A stretch of DNA of 64,000 bases from Streptomyces sp. Ncost-T10-10d (GTDB taxonomy: Bacteria > Actinomycetota > Actinomycetes > Streptomycetales > Streptomycetaceae): NCBI RefSeq assembly GCF_900091955.1, contig NZ_FMDF01000149.1, forward strand, positions 31,189 through 95,188, written 5' to 3'. Positions 8,523-15,893 of the stretch are shown one piece after another (the first letter of the stretch is position 1; every line of letters begins with the position of its first letter). The position numbers and the translations under genes were made by a program. The notes below the pieces were generated by a model that did no database searches, was not told the DNA's origin, and saw only the letters and a program-made list of their open reading frames with translations.

Positions 8523-9611
8523 ATGACGATGCCCACGATCGAGCTCAAGCCCTCCTCGAACCCGCTGTCCGACGCGGAGCGCGAGGCGATCCTGGTCAAG
8601 CCCGGATTCGGCCGCTACTTCACCGATCACATGGTGACGATCCGGTGGACCGAGGGCCGCGGCTGGCACGACGGCCAGCTCGTCCCCTACGGCCCGCTCT
8701 CCATCGACCCCGCGACCACGGTCCTGCACTACGCGCAGGAGATCTTCGAGGGCCTCAAGGCCTATCGCCGGCCCGACGGCTCCGTCGCCACGTTCCGTCC
8801 CGAGGCGAACGCCAAGCGTTTCCAGGCATCGGCGCACCGGCTGGCCATGCCGGAACTGCCCGTCGAGACGTTCATCGAGGCGTGCGACGTGCTGGTCCGG
8901 CAGGACAAGGCATGGGTTCCGGCGCACGGCGGCGAGGAGTCGCTCTACCTGCGCCCGTTCATGATCGCGACCGAGGTCGGCCTCGGTGTGAAGCCCGCCA
9001 ACGAGTACCTTTTCGTCGTCATCGCCTCGCCCGCCGGTGCCTACTTCCCCGGTGGCGTCAAGCCGGTCTCCATCTGGCTGTCCGAGGACCGCGTCCGCGC
9101 CGTCCCCGGCGGCATGGGCGACGCCAAGACCGGCGGCAACTACGCGGCGTCGCTCCTCGCCCAGGCAGAGGCCGCGGCGAAGGGCTGCGACCAGGTCGCC
9201 TACCTCGACGCGGTCGAGCACAAGTGGGTCGAGGAGCTCGGCGGCATGAACCTGTACTTCGTGTACGGGAACAAGATCATCACCCCGGCCCTGACCGGCT
9301 CCCTGCTCGCCGGCGTCACCCGTGACTCGCTGCTCAAGGTCGCCCGCGACCTCGGCTACGAGTCCGAGGAGGGCCGCGTCTCCATCGACCAGTGGCGGAC
9401 CGACACCGCGAACGGCACTCTCACCGAGGTCTTCGCCTGCGGCACCGCAGCCGTCATCACCCCCGTCGGCACCGTCAAGTCCGCGGGCGGCGAGTGGACC
9501 CAGAGCGAGGGCGCGCCCGGCGAGGTCACGATGAAGCTGCGTGAGCGCCTGCTGGACATCCAGCGCGGCGTCGCCGAGGACACCCACGGCTGGATGCACC
9601 CGCTCGGCTGA
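8523..9611 (+). CDS. ilvE: Branched-chain amino acid aminotransferase
   Basis: PLP enzyme that transaminates 2-keto acids to leucine, isoleucine and valine using glutamate, and also starts their breakdown. The 362-residue protein is of the eukaryote-like BCAT2 size. Motifs are VLHYAQEIFEGLKAYRRPDG, YLRPFMIATE, the PLP lysine in GDAKTGGNYAAS (Lys202), KWVEELGGMNLYFVY and EVFACGTAAVITPVG. GAAGGA precedes the ATG. It has its own leader after the leuB terminator, so it is probably a separate unit. It pairs functionally with leuB and the cimA gene downstream. Confidence 0.95.
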   Translation: MTMPTIELKPSSNPLSDAEREAILVKPGFGRYFTDHMVTIRWTEGRGWHDGQLVPYGPLSIDPATTVLHYAQEIFEGLKAYRRPDGSVATFRPEANAKRFQASAHRLAMPELPVETFIEACDVLVRQDKAWVPAHGGEESLYLRPFMIATEVGLGVKPANEYLFVVIASPAGAYFPGGVKPVSIWLSEDRVRAVPGGMGDAKTGGNYAASLLAQAEAAAKGCDQVAYLDAVEHKWVEELGGMNLYFVYGNKIITPALTGSLLAGVTRDSLLKVARDLGYESEEGRVSIDQWRTDTANGTLTEVFACGTAAVITPVGTVKSAGGEWTQSEGAPGEVTMKLRERLLDIQRGVAEDTHGWMHPLG

Positions 9612-9631
9612 CCAGCCGGTTCCGTACAGAC

Positions 9632-9668
9632 GAAGGCCGCGCCCGGCTGCTCGCCGGGCGCGGCCTTC
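9632..9668 (+). terminator. Terminator after ilvE
   Basis: A perfect 16-bp stem, GAAGGCCGCGCCCGGC with GCCGGGCGCGGCCTTC, and loop TGCTC, lie 20 nt downstream of the ilvE stop. Confidence 0.85.
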
Positions 9669-9689
9669 GTCGTGCTGTGCCTGGCTGGG

Positions 9690-9935
9690 ATCCCGACGCT
9701 CTCGAGCTCGGGCGTCAGGTTCGAGGTGCCCGGCGCCAAGTACGGAGCCTTCCAGTGGAAGGGCGATCTCCAGGACACCTCTGCGGGCGACGGCCACAAT
9801 GTCTATGTTCAGGTCAAGGCCGAGGGGTACAGCTGGAACCGCTACAACGGCAACGTACGACGGCGCCGCCCGGTACACCAGCGACGCCTGGATGCGTGCC
9901 TGCCGTGACCGCGGCTCGTTCCACCCGGGATGGTG
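9690..9935 (+). pseudogene. Fragment of a secreted hypothetical protein
   Basis: One frame gives LSSSGVRFEVPGAKYGAFQW, KGDLQDTSAGDGHNVYVQVK and AEGYSWNRYNGN. After about 9860 the sensible sequence continues in another frame as TYDGAARYTSDAWMRACRDR and GSFHPGWC, the kind of cysteine-containing ending seen in small exported streptomycete proteins. No start codon, ribosome binding site or signal peptide remains. I read it as a 5'-truncated and frameshifted relic left behind the ilvE terminator. Confidence 0.5.
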
Positions 9936-9985
9936 TCGACTCCGCGTTGTTCCATCGGCATGAGGCCGCCCCTGACGCCCGATTA

Positions 9986-10071
9986 TTAGAGTGCCGTTCA
10001 ATGTGACGTAAGGGCCGATAACCGTCAGTATCTTCCTGTCATGGGAAACCATGGTTAGAGTGACGTTCTAA
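9986..10071. promoter_or_regulatory. Repeated TTAGAGTGNCGTTC sites before the urease-like genes
   Basis: TTAGAGTGCCGTTCAAT (9986-10002) and TTAGAGTGACGTTCTAA (10055-10071) are near copies 69 bp apart. The second is an inverted repeat, TTAGA/TCTAA around 7 bp, and ends just before the GGAGG of ureAB. A CATGG/CCATG inverted repeat sits between them at 10040-10053. The half site ACGTTCTA recurs in inverted orientation at 13544-13551, before the TetR gene of the same cluster. This suggests operators for that TetR protein (inference). Confidence 0.45.
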
Positions 10072-10088
10072 TCTGGAGGTATGGTGAC

Positions 10089-10784
10089 GTGAGACTGACC
10101 CCGACCGAGCGTGACCGGCTGCTGCTCTTCGGAGCTGCTGAACTGGCGCGGGCGCGCCGGGCGCGTGGGCTGAAGCTCAATGTGCCCGAAGCGACCGCGC
10201 TGATCGCGGACACCGTGTGCGAAGCGGCGCGCGACGGACGGCGGCTCGCGGAGGCCATCGAGGCCGCGCGCGGTGTGCTGGGACCCGACGACGTCCTGCC
10301 CGGTGTGGCGGATGTGGTCACCGAGGTCCATGTCGAGGCCGTCTTCGACGACGGATCCCGGCTGGCCGTCGTGTCCGAGCCCATCGGCCACGGCGCCGGA
10401 GTCCGGCTGGGGGACGGCGCGCCCGGCGCCGTACTGCCCGCACCGGCGCACGCCGAGCCCGAACCCGCTCTGCGGCTGGCCGTGCGCAACACCGCGACCG
10501 TCCCGGTCAGCGTCACCTCGCACTACCACTTCTTCGAGGCCAACCCGCGACTCGACTTCGACCGGGCCGCGGCATACGGCATGCGGCTGTGTGTTCCCGC
10601 CGGGTCATCGGTCCGTTTCGACCCGGGCGGCGAGGCCGAGGTCGGCCTGCTGCCGATCGGCGGTGCTCGCATAGCGATCGGTTTCGCGGGCCTGGTCGAC
10701 GGCCCGCTGGACGCGCCCGGCGCGAAGGACGAGGCTCTGCGACGTGCGGCGGCCTGCGGTTATCTGGGAGCGGAGGACGCCTGA
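10089..10784 (+). CDS. ureAB: Urease-like gamma/beta fusion subunit
   Basis: A single 231-residue protein joining the two small urease subunits. Residues 1-100 match gamma (LTPTERDRLLLFGAAELARA, LKLNVPEATALIAD, VTEVHVEAVFDDGSRLAVV). About 130-231 match beta (NTATVPVSVTSHYHFFEANP, LDFDRAAAYGMRL, AGSSVRFDPGGEAEVGLL). In true urease these build the trimer scaffold around alpha. GTG start with GGAGG 11 nt upstream. The stop overlaps the ureC start as TGATG, so translation is probably coupled. No ureD, E, F or G accessory gene lies nearby, so nickel insertion would depend on genes elsewhere or the enzyme may not be a classical urease. Confidence 0.88.
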   Translation: MRLTPTERDRLLLFGAAELARARRARGLKLNVPEATALIADTVCEAARDGRRLAEAIEAARGVLGPDDVLPGVADVVTEVHVEAVFDDGSRLAVVSEPIGHGAGVRLGDGAPGAVLPAPAHAEPEPALRLAVRNTATVPVSVTSHYHFFEANPRLDFDRAAAYGMRLCVPAGSSVRFDPGGEAEVGLLPIGGARIAIGFAGLVDGPLDAPGAKDEALRRAAACGYLGAEDA

Positions 10785-12466
10785 TGGACCCCTACGAATA
10801 CGCATCGGTCCACGGACCCCGCGCCGGGGACCGGGTTGTCCTCGGCGACTCGGGCCTGGTGGTACGCGTCGAGTCGGACGCACAGCAGCACGGCGACGAG
10901 TTCCTCGCCGGATTCGGCAAGACCGCGCGCGACGGGCTGCACCTCAAGGCCGCGGCCGTACGCGACACCTGTGACGTCGTCATCAGCAATGTGCTGGTCA
11001 TCGACGCGGCCCAGGGCATCCGGAAGGTCTCGATCGGCATCCGCGAAGGCCGGATCTGCTCGATCGGACGGGCCGGGAACCCGGACACGCTCGACGGCGT
11101 CGACGTCGTCGTCGGTACGGGCACCTCGATCGTGTCCGGCGAAGGAATGATCGCGACGGCCGGCGCCGTCGACACCCATGTCCATCTGCTCTCGCCGCGC
11201 ATCATGGAGGCCTCGCTCGCCTCCGGCGTCACCACCGTCATCGGCCAGGAGTTCGGCCCGGTGTGGGGCGTCGGGGTCAACTCGCCGTGGGCGCTGCGCC
11301 ACTCCTTCAACGCCTTCGACGCCTGGCCGGTCAACATCGGCTTCCTGGCGCGCGGTTCCTCCTCCGACGACGCGCCCCTGGTGGAGGCGCTCGCCGAGGG
11401 CGGCGCGTCCGGCTTCAAGGTGCACGAGGACATGGGCGCGCACACCCGCGCACTCGACACCGCCCTGCGGGTCGCCGAGGAGCACGATGTACAGGTCGCC
11501 CTGCACAGTGACGGGCTGAACGAATGCCTGTCCGTCGAGGACACCCTGCGCGTCCTGGACGGCCGGACGATCCACGCCTTCCATATCGAGGGCTGCGGCG
11601 GCGGACACGTACCGAACGTGCTCAAGATGGCGGGCGTCCCGAACGTCATCGGTTCCTCCACCAACCCGACCCTGCCGTTCGGCCGGGACGCGGTGGCCGA
11701 GCACTACGGGATGATCGTCTCCGTACACGACCTCAAGACCGACCTGCCCGGTGACGCCGCCATGGCACGGGACCGGATCAGGGCCGGGACGATGGGCGCG
11801 GAGGACGTGCTGCACGACCTCGGCGCGATCGGCATCACCTCGTCGGACGCACAGGGGATGGGACGCGCGGGCGAGACCGTACGCCGTACCTTCGCCATGG
11901 CCGGGAAGATGAAGGCCGAGCTCGGCCCGATGGAGGGCGACGGCCCGCACGACGACAACGCCCGGGTGCTGCGCTACATGGCGAAGCTGACGATCAACCC
12001 GGCCATCGCGCATGGTCTGGCGCACGAGATCGGCTCGATCGAGGTGGGCAAGCTCGCCGACATCGTGCTGTGGAAGCCACAGTTCTTCGGGGCCAAGCCG
12101 CAGCTCGTACTCAAGTCGGGCTTCCCGGCGTGGGGAGTGACGGGCGACCCCAACGCCGCGACCGACACCTGTGAACCGCTGGTCCTGGGACCGCTGTTCG
12201 GGGGGCACGGCGCGACCCCCGCGGACATCTCGGTGGCCTTCGTGGCGAAGGCTGCGACCGAGCTGGGTTCCGACCTGATACCGACGCGACGCCGCCGGGT
12301 GGCCGTACGCGGCACCCGTGGGATCGGGCCGGCGGACCTCCGCCTCAACTCCCGTATCGGCGATGTGGCAGTGGACGGACGCAGCGGCCTGGTCACGCTG
12401 GACGGTGCCCCGGTGCGCTCCGAGCCCGCCGACTCGATCTCTCTCAACCGCCTCTACTTCCTTTAA
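10784..12466 (+). CDS. ureC: Urease-like alpha subunit (divergent)
   Basis: Amidohydrolase-fold catalytic subunit, 560 residues, near the usual 567-570. The metal ligands of urease are visible: DTHVHLLSP (two His), the lysine to be carbamylated in GFKVHEDMGAH (Lys212) with its His, ALHSDGLNE, EGCGGGHVPN and the Asp in ITSSDAQGMGR. In the mobile flap the family's CHH pattern is changed: the sequence reads IVSVHDLKTD, so the usual cysteine is Val314. The following His315, the catalytic flap histidine, remains. SSTNPTLPF and the ending SEPADSISLNRLYFL are conserved. It probably forms a complex with the ureAB product. Substrate may be urea or another amide or guanidino compound, given the agmatine deiminase next door. 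Confidence 0.88.
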   Translation: MDPYEYASVHGPRAGDRVVLGDSGLVVRVESDAQQHGDEFLAGFGKTARDGLHLKAAAVRDTCDVVISNVLVIDAAQGIRKVSIGIREGRICSIGRAGNPDTLDGVDVVVGTGTSIVSGEGMIATAGAVDTHVHLLSPRIMEASLASGVTTVIGQEFGPVWGVGVNSPWALRHSFNAFDAWPVNIGFLARGSSSDDAPLVEALAEGGASGFKVHEDMGAHTRALDTALRVAEEHDVQVALHSDGLNECLSVEDTLRVLDGRTIHAFHIEGCGGGHVPNVLKMAGVPNVIGSSTNPTLPFGRDAVAEHYGMIVSVHDLKTDLPGDAAMARDRIRAGTMGAEDVLHDLGAIGITSSDAQGMGRAGETVRRTFAMAGKMKAELGPMEGDGPHDDNARVLRYMAKLTINPAIAHGLAHEIGSIEVGKLADIVLWKPQFFGAKPQLVLKSGFPAWGVTGDPNAATDTCEPLVLGPLFGGHGATPADISVAFVAKAATELGSDLIPTRRRRVAVRGTRGIGPADLRLNSRIGDVAVDGRSGLVTLDGAPVRSEPADSISLNRLYFL

Positions 12467-12487
12467 AAGCACAGCTAAAAGCACAGC
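12465..12487 (+). repeat. Tandem 11-bp repeat at the ureC stop
   Basis: AAAAGCACAGC is repeated directly (start to start 12 bp) immediately after the ureC stop and before the AGGAG of the agmatine deiminase gene. It is probably a small slippage duplication. Confidence 0.5.
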
Positions 12488-12504
12488 CTTAGGAGTCCGA
12501 CGAC

Positions 12505-13530
12505 ATGACGTTCCGTATGCCGCCCGAGTGGGCCCCGCACGAGCGCACCTGGATGGCCTGGCCGGGCCCCAACGTCACCTTCTCCGGCGACGACCTCGCC
12601 GAGTCCCGCCAGGCATGGGCCGCGGTGGCCCGGGCCGTACGCCGCTTCGAGCCGGTCACCATGGTCGTCGGGCCCGGCCAGGCGGAGGACGCCCGTGGCC
12701 TCCTCGGCCCGGACATCGAGCTGGTCGAGCGCGAGCTGGACGACGCCTGGATGCGCGACATCGGCCCGACCTTCGTCACCGACGGCACCCTGCTGGCCGC
12801 CGTGGACTGGGTGTTCAACGGCTGGGGCGCACAGGACTGGGCCACCTGGGATCACGACGCGAAGATCGCCCGCCATGTCGCGGACCTCGCCGGGGTCCCC
12901 GTGCACAGCTCATCCCTCGTCAACGAGGGCGGCGGCATCCACGTCGACGGTGAAGGCACCGTCCTGCTCACCGAGACCGTGCAGCTCGGCCCCGAGCGCA
13001 ACCCGGACTGGACCAAGGAAATGGTCGAGGCCGAGATCCACGCCAAGCTCGGCACCACGAAGGCGATCTGGCTGAAGCGCGGCCTGACCGGCGACTACCC
13101 GCCCCACGGCTTCGGCACCCTCGGCCATGTCGACATCGTCGCCGCCTTCGCCGGACCCGGTGTGGTCGTCGTCCACACCCAGCCGGATCCGTTCCACCCG
13201 GACCACGAGCTCTGCAGGGAGAACGTGGAGATGCTCAGGGCCCAGACCGACGCGCGGGGCCGCGCCCTGGAGGTCATCGAGGTCCCGGCCCCGACCGTGG
13301 TTCAGGACGAGGAGGGGCAGTGGGTCGACTACTCCTACATCAACCACTACGTCTGCAACGGCGGCGTGGTGCTGTGCGCCTTCGACGACCCCCGTGACGA
13401 GAACGCCGCGGGCATCTTCCGCCGCCTCTACCCCGGCCGCACGGTCACGCCGGTCGACGCCCGCACGATCTTCGCGGGCGGGGGCGGTATCCACTGCATC
13501 ACTCAGCAGCAGCCCGCAGTAGGTGGCTGA
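12505..13530 (+). CDS. aguA: Agmatine deiminase (peptidyl-arginine deiminase family)
   Basis: Hydrolyses the guanidino group of agmatine to N-carbamoylputrescine and ammonia. The 341-residue protein shows MPPEWAPHERTWMAWP, the substrate loop DDAWMRDIGPTFV, VNEGGGIHVDGEGTVL, LGHVDIVAAF and the catalytic cysteine in AGGGGIHCITQQQP (Cys331) near the C-terminus. AGGAG precedes the ATG. It lies 38 bp after ureC in the same operon. N-carbamoylputrescine amidase is not in the window. The pairing with a urease-like enzyme suggests a route for guanidino- or ureido-nitrogen (inference). Confidence 0.9.
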   Translation: MTFRMPPEWAPHERTWMAWPGPNVTFSGDDLAESRQAWAAVARAVRRFEPVTMVVGPGQAEDARGLLGPDIELVERELDDAWMRDIGPTFVTDGTLLAAVDWVFNGWGAQDWATWDHDAKIARHVADLAGVPVHSSSLVNEGGGIHVDGEGTVLLTETVQLGPERNPDWTKEMVEAEIHAKLGTTKAIWLKRGLTGDYPPHGFGTLGHVDIVAAFAGPGVVVVHTQPDPFHPDHELCRENVEMLRAQTDARGRALEVIEVPAPTVVQDEEGQWVDYSYINHYVCNGGVVLCAFDDPRDENAAGIFRRLYPGRTVTPVDARTIFAGGGGIHCITQQQPAVGG

Positions 13531-13543
13531 GCGGCGGATCCGG

Positions 13544-13551
13544 TAGAACGT
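13544..13551. promoter_or_regulatory. Possible operator before the TetR gene
   Basis: TAGAACGT, the inverted complement of the ACGTTCTA half site in the repeats before ureAB. It lies in the 57-bp gap between agmatine deiminase and the TetR gene. Weak on its own. Confidence 0.25.
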
Positions 13552-13587
13552 ACGGGTGAACGAGATGCTCTGCGCGGCGGCCGCGGC

Positions 13588-14193
13588 ATGACCCCGCCCT
13601 CCGCCCGGCGGCGCAATACGGCGCCGCCCCGTGAGTCCCTGCTCGCCGCCGCCATGGCCACCATCGCCGAGCGCGGGCTCGACGGGCTGACCATGGCGGG
13701 GCTCGGGCGCGAGGTCGGGATGAGCAGCGGGCACCTTCTGTACTACTTCCGGACCAAGGACGAGCTCCTGCTGCAGACCCTGGAGTGGAGCGAGGGGCGC
13801 CTCGGCGCCGAACGCAGCGCCTTGCTCTCCCAGCAGGCTCCCGCCGCCGAGCGGCTCGACCACTACGTGGATCTGTACGTCCCCGAAGGGCCGCGCGATC
13901 CCCATTGGACGCTCTGGCTGGAGGTCTGGAACCGCTCGCAGAACGCCGACGCCGACGCGCGCGGTCGCCAGGCTGCCATCGAGGGGGCCTGGCACCGGGA
14001 CCTGGTGGCGCTGCTGGCCGAGGGCATTTCGCGGGGGGAATTCCGCGCCGTGGACCCGGACCGGTTCGCCGCCCGATTGCGCGCCCTGCTCGACGGCTTC
14101 AGCGTCCATGTCGCCGTCGGCATACCGGGTACCGGCCGTGAGCAAGTCCTTTCCCACGTAAGGGAGTTCCTGCAGAGCTCGCTGCTTCCGTGA
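13588..14193 (+). CDS. TetR-family transcriptional regulator
   Basis: A 201-residue repressor-type protein. The helix-turn-helix is at about residues 12-58 (ESLLAAAMATIAERGLDGLT, MAGLGREVGMSSGHLLYYF, RTKDELL), followed by an all-helical ligand domain with HWTLWLEVWNRSQ and RLRALLDGFSVHVA, which resembles the BetI-type C-terminal domain. The ATG has no strong ribosome binding site. Position between the urease/agmatine deiminase genes and a transporter suggests it controls this nitrogen-compound cluster. A shared half site before ureAB and before this gene supports that. Confidence 0.88.
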   Translation: MTPPSARRRNTAPPRESLLAAAMATIAERGLDGLTMAGLGREVGMSSGHLLYYFRTKDELLLQTLEWSEGRLGAERSALLSQQAPAAERLDHYVDLYVPEGPRDPHWTLWLEVWNRSQNADADARGRQAAIEGAWHRDLVALLAEGISRGEFRAVDPDRFAARLRALLDGFSVHVAVGIPGTGREQVLSHVREFLQSSLLP

Positions 14194-14274
14194 ACGCAAC
14201 GCACGCAAGTACTCGCGATCGTTGCGCACTGCACCCTTGTTACGTTTCTGTTTCCTGGGGCACGGTGACGAACC

Positions 14275-15615
14275 ATGGGACGAGAGCAGTGGAAGAAGAT
14301 CTGGGTCGGCTCCGCCGGCAACATGGTCGAGTGGTTCGACTGGTTCGTGTACGCGACCTTCGCCGTCTACTTCGCGGATTCGTTCTTCCCCGAAGGCAAT
14401 GAGACCGCCAACCTCATGAACACCATGGGCATCTTCGCCGTCGGCTTCTTCATGAGGCCGGTCGGGGGATGGTTGCTCGGCCGGATCGGTGACCGCAGAG
14501 GACGCAAGGCCGCGCTCACCCTCACCGTCACCCTCATGTCGGCCTCCGCGGTCCTCATCGCCATCGCGCCGACGTACGACGTCGCGGGATACGGGGGTGT
14601 CGCCGTCCTGCTGGTGGCCCGGCTGCTGCAGGGCCTCAGCGTCGGGGGCGAGTACGCCGCCAGCGCCACCTATCTGACCGAGGCGTCCGCGCCCCACCGG
14701 CGCGGCTTCGCCTCCAGCTTCCAGTACGTGTCCATGACCGCGGGACAGCTCATCGGCCTCGGCCTCCAGATCATCCTGCAGCGCAACATGTCCGACGCGG
14801 CCCTGCACAGCTGGGGCTGGCGCATCCCGTTCATCGTCGGTGCGCTCGGTGCAGCGATCGTCTTCTATCTGCGCCGCTCGATGCTGGAGACCGAGGTGTA
14901 CGCGGAGTCCGGCGCCGCCGAGCAGGAGGACCGCGGCACGCTGAAGGCGCTGTGGCAGCACAAGCGCGAGGCGTTCCTGGTGATGGCGCTGACCATGGGC
15001 GGGACCGTCGCGTACTACACGTACACGACCTATCTCACCAAGTTCCTCTCCAAGAGCGCCGGCATGGAGAAGTCCACCGCCTCGCTCGTCAGCTTCTGCG
15101 CCCTGTTCGTCTTCATGTGCATCCAGCCACTGGCCGGACTGCTCTCCGACCGGATCGGCCGCCGCCCGCTGCTGATCACCTTCGCCGTCGGCTCGACCTT
15201 CCTGACCGTGCCGATCATGACGATGCTCAAGCACGCGGGTACCTTCTGGCCCGCGTTCGGCCTGGCGCTCCTCGCCCTGGTCGTCGTCACCGGCTACACC
15301 TCGATCAACGCCTGTGTGAAGGCCGAACTCTTCCCGACCGGCATCCGCGCCCTGGGCGTCGCCCTCCCGTACGCCATCGCCAACGCGCTCTTCGGCGGTA
15401 CTGCCGAGTACGTGGCGCTCTGGTTCAAGAAGTCGGGCGTCGAGTCCGGCTTCTACTGGTACGTGGCGGGCTGCGCCGCGGTCTCCCTGGTCGTCTACCT
15501 GACCATGCGCGAGACCCGCGACATCGACCTCGGCCGGGTCGGTGCCGACCGGAGGACAGGGCAGGCGGCCCCGGCGGAGTCGTCCGGAGCGACGAGCGTC
15601 ACGCCCGCATCCTGA
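14275..15615 (+). CDS. MFS transporter, metabolite:H+ symporter (MHS) type
   Basis: Inner membrane permease, 446 residues with about 12 membrane helices. MHS-family signatures are GNMVEWFDWFVYATFAVYF near the N-terminus, the loop 2-3 motif GRIGDRRGRKAAL, RLLQGLSVGGEYAASATYLTE and LSDRIGRRPLL in the second half. The family carries organic acids and zwitterions such as alpha-ketoglutarate, citrate, proline or betaine. Following agmatine deiminase and TetR by under 100 bp, it likely imports the substrate or exports a product of that cluster. The C-terminal 30 residues are hydrophilic and variable. Confidence 0.88.
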   Translation: MGREQWKKIWVGSAGNMVEWFDWFVYATFAVYFADSFFPEGNETANLMNTMGIFAVGFFMRPVGGWLLGRIGDRRGRKAALTLTVTLMSASAVLIAIAPTYDVAGYGGVAVLLVARLLQGLSVGGEYAASATYLTEASAPHRRGFASSFQYVSMTAGQLIGLGLQIILQRNMSDAALHSWGWRIPFIVGALGAAIVFYLRRSMLETEVYAESGAAEQEDRGTLKALWQHKREAFLVMALTMGGTVAYYTYTTYLTKFLSKSAGMEKSTASLVSFCALFVFMCIQPLAGLLSDRIGRRPLLITFAVGSTFLTVPIMTMLKHAGTFWPAFGLALLALVVVTGYTSINACVKAELFPTGIRALGVALPYAIANALFGGTAEYVALWFKKSGVESGFYWYVAGCAAVSLVVYLTMRETRDIDLGRVGADRRTGQAAPAESSGATSVTPAS

Positions 15616-15630
15616 GACGGGTCACGGTGC

Positions 15631-15658
15631 GGAGGCAGCCCTGTGCGACACTGCCTCC
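15631..15658 (+). terminator. Hairpin after the MHS transporter
   Basis: An 8-bp stem, GGAGGCAG/CTGCCTCC, lies 16 nt after the stop. It may terminate the transporter transcript. It also sits right before the putative cimA leader peptide, so it could belong to that leader instead. Confidence 0.45.
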
Positions 15659-15790
15659 GTGCCCTCGTTCGTCATGATTATCGGCAACAGGCGCGCCGGT
15701 CCGCAGTGACCGTCCCGTACCACCATGTGCGGCACGGCCACCGTGCCCCAGACCCGCGCGCAGACCTCTCGCACCCGCGAGGGGTTTTTT
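15659..15790 (+). promoter_or_regulatory. Putative leader-peptide attenuator of cimA
   Basis: A 16-codon reading frame (GTG 15659 to TGA 15707-15709) encodes VPSFVMIIGNRRAGPQ, with Val and two adjacent Ile codons. A shorter version begins at the ATG at 15674. It is followed by a GGCACGG/CCGTGCC hairpin (15731-15747). Next is a terminator-like stem CCTCTCGC/GCGAGGGG (15765-15784) ending in six T, then more T-rich sequence, 104 nt before cimA. This layout fits transcription attenuation known for actinobacterial ilv and leu genes. Pause-site pairing was not folded, so it remains a proposal. Confidence 0.5.
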
Positions 15791-15893
15791 CGTTTTCCGG
15801 CCCTCACCTCGGCCGGGGCGAGGCGCGCGGGATGATGGGGGCAAGTGGAGCCAGATCGTCCGGATCCACTCATCCGACAGGAGTCAGACCAGC

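Noticed and set aside
12910..15234. 774-aa minus-strand frame across agmatine deiminase, TetR and MHS genes
   Set aside because: Spans three well-identified plus-strand genes and has no recognisable domain; high-GC shadow.
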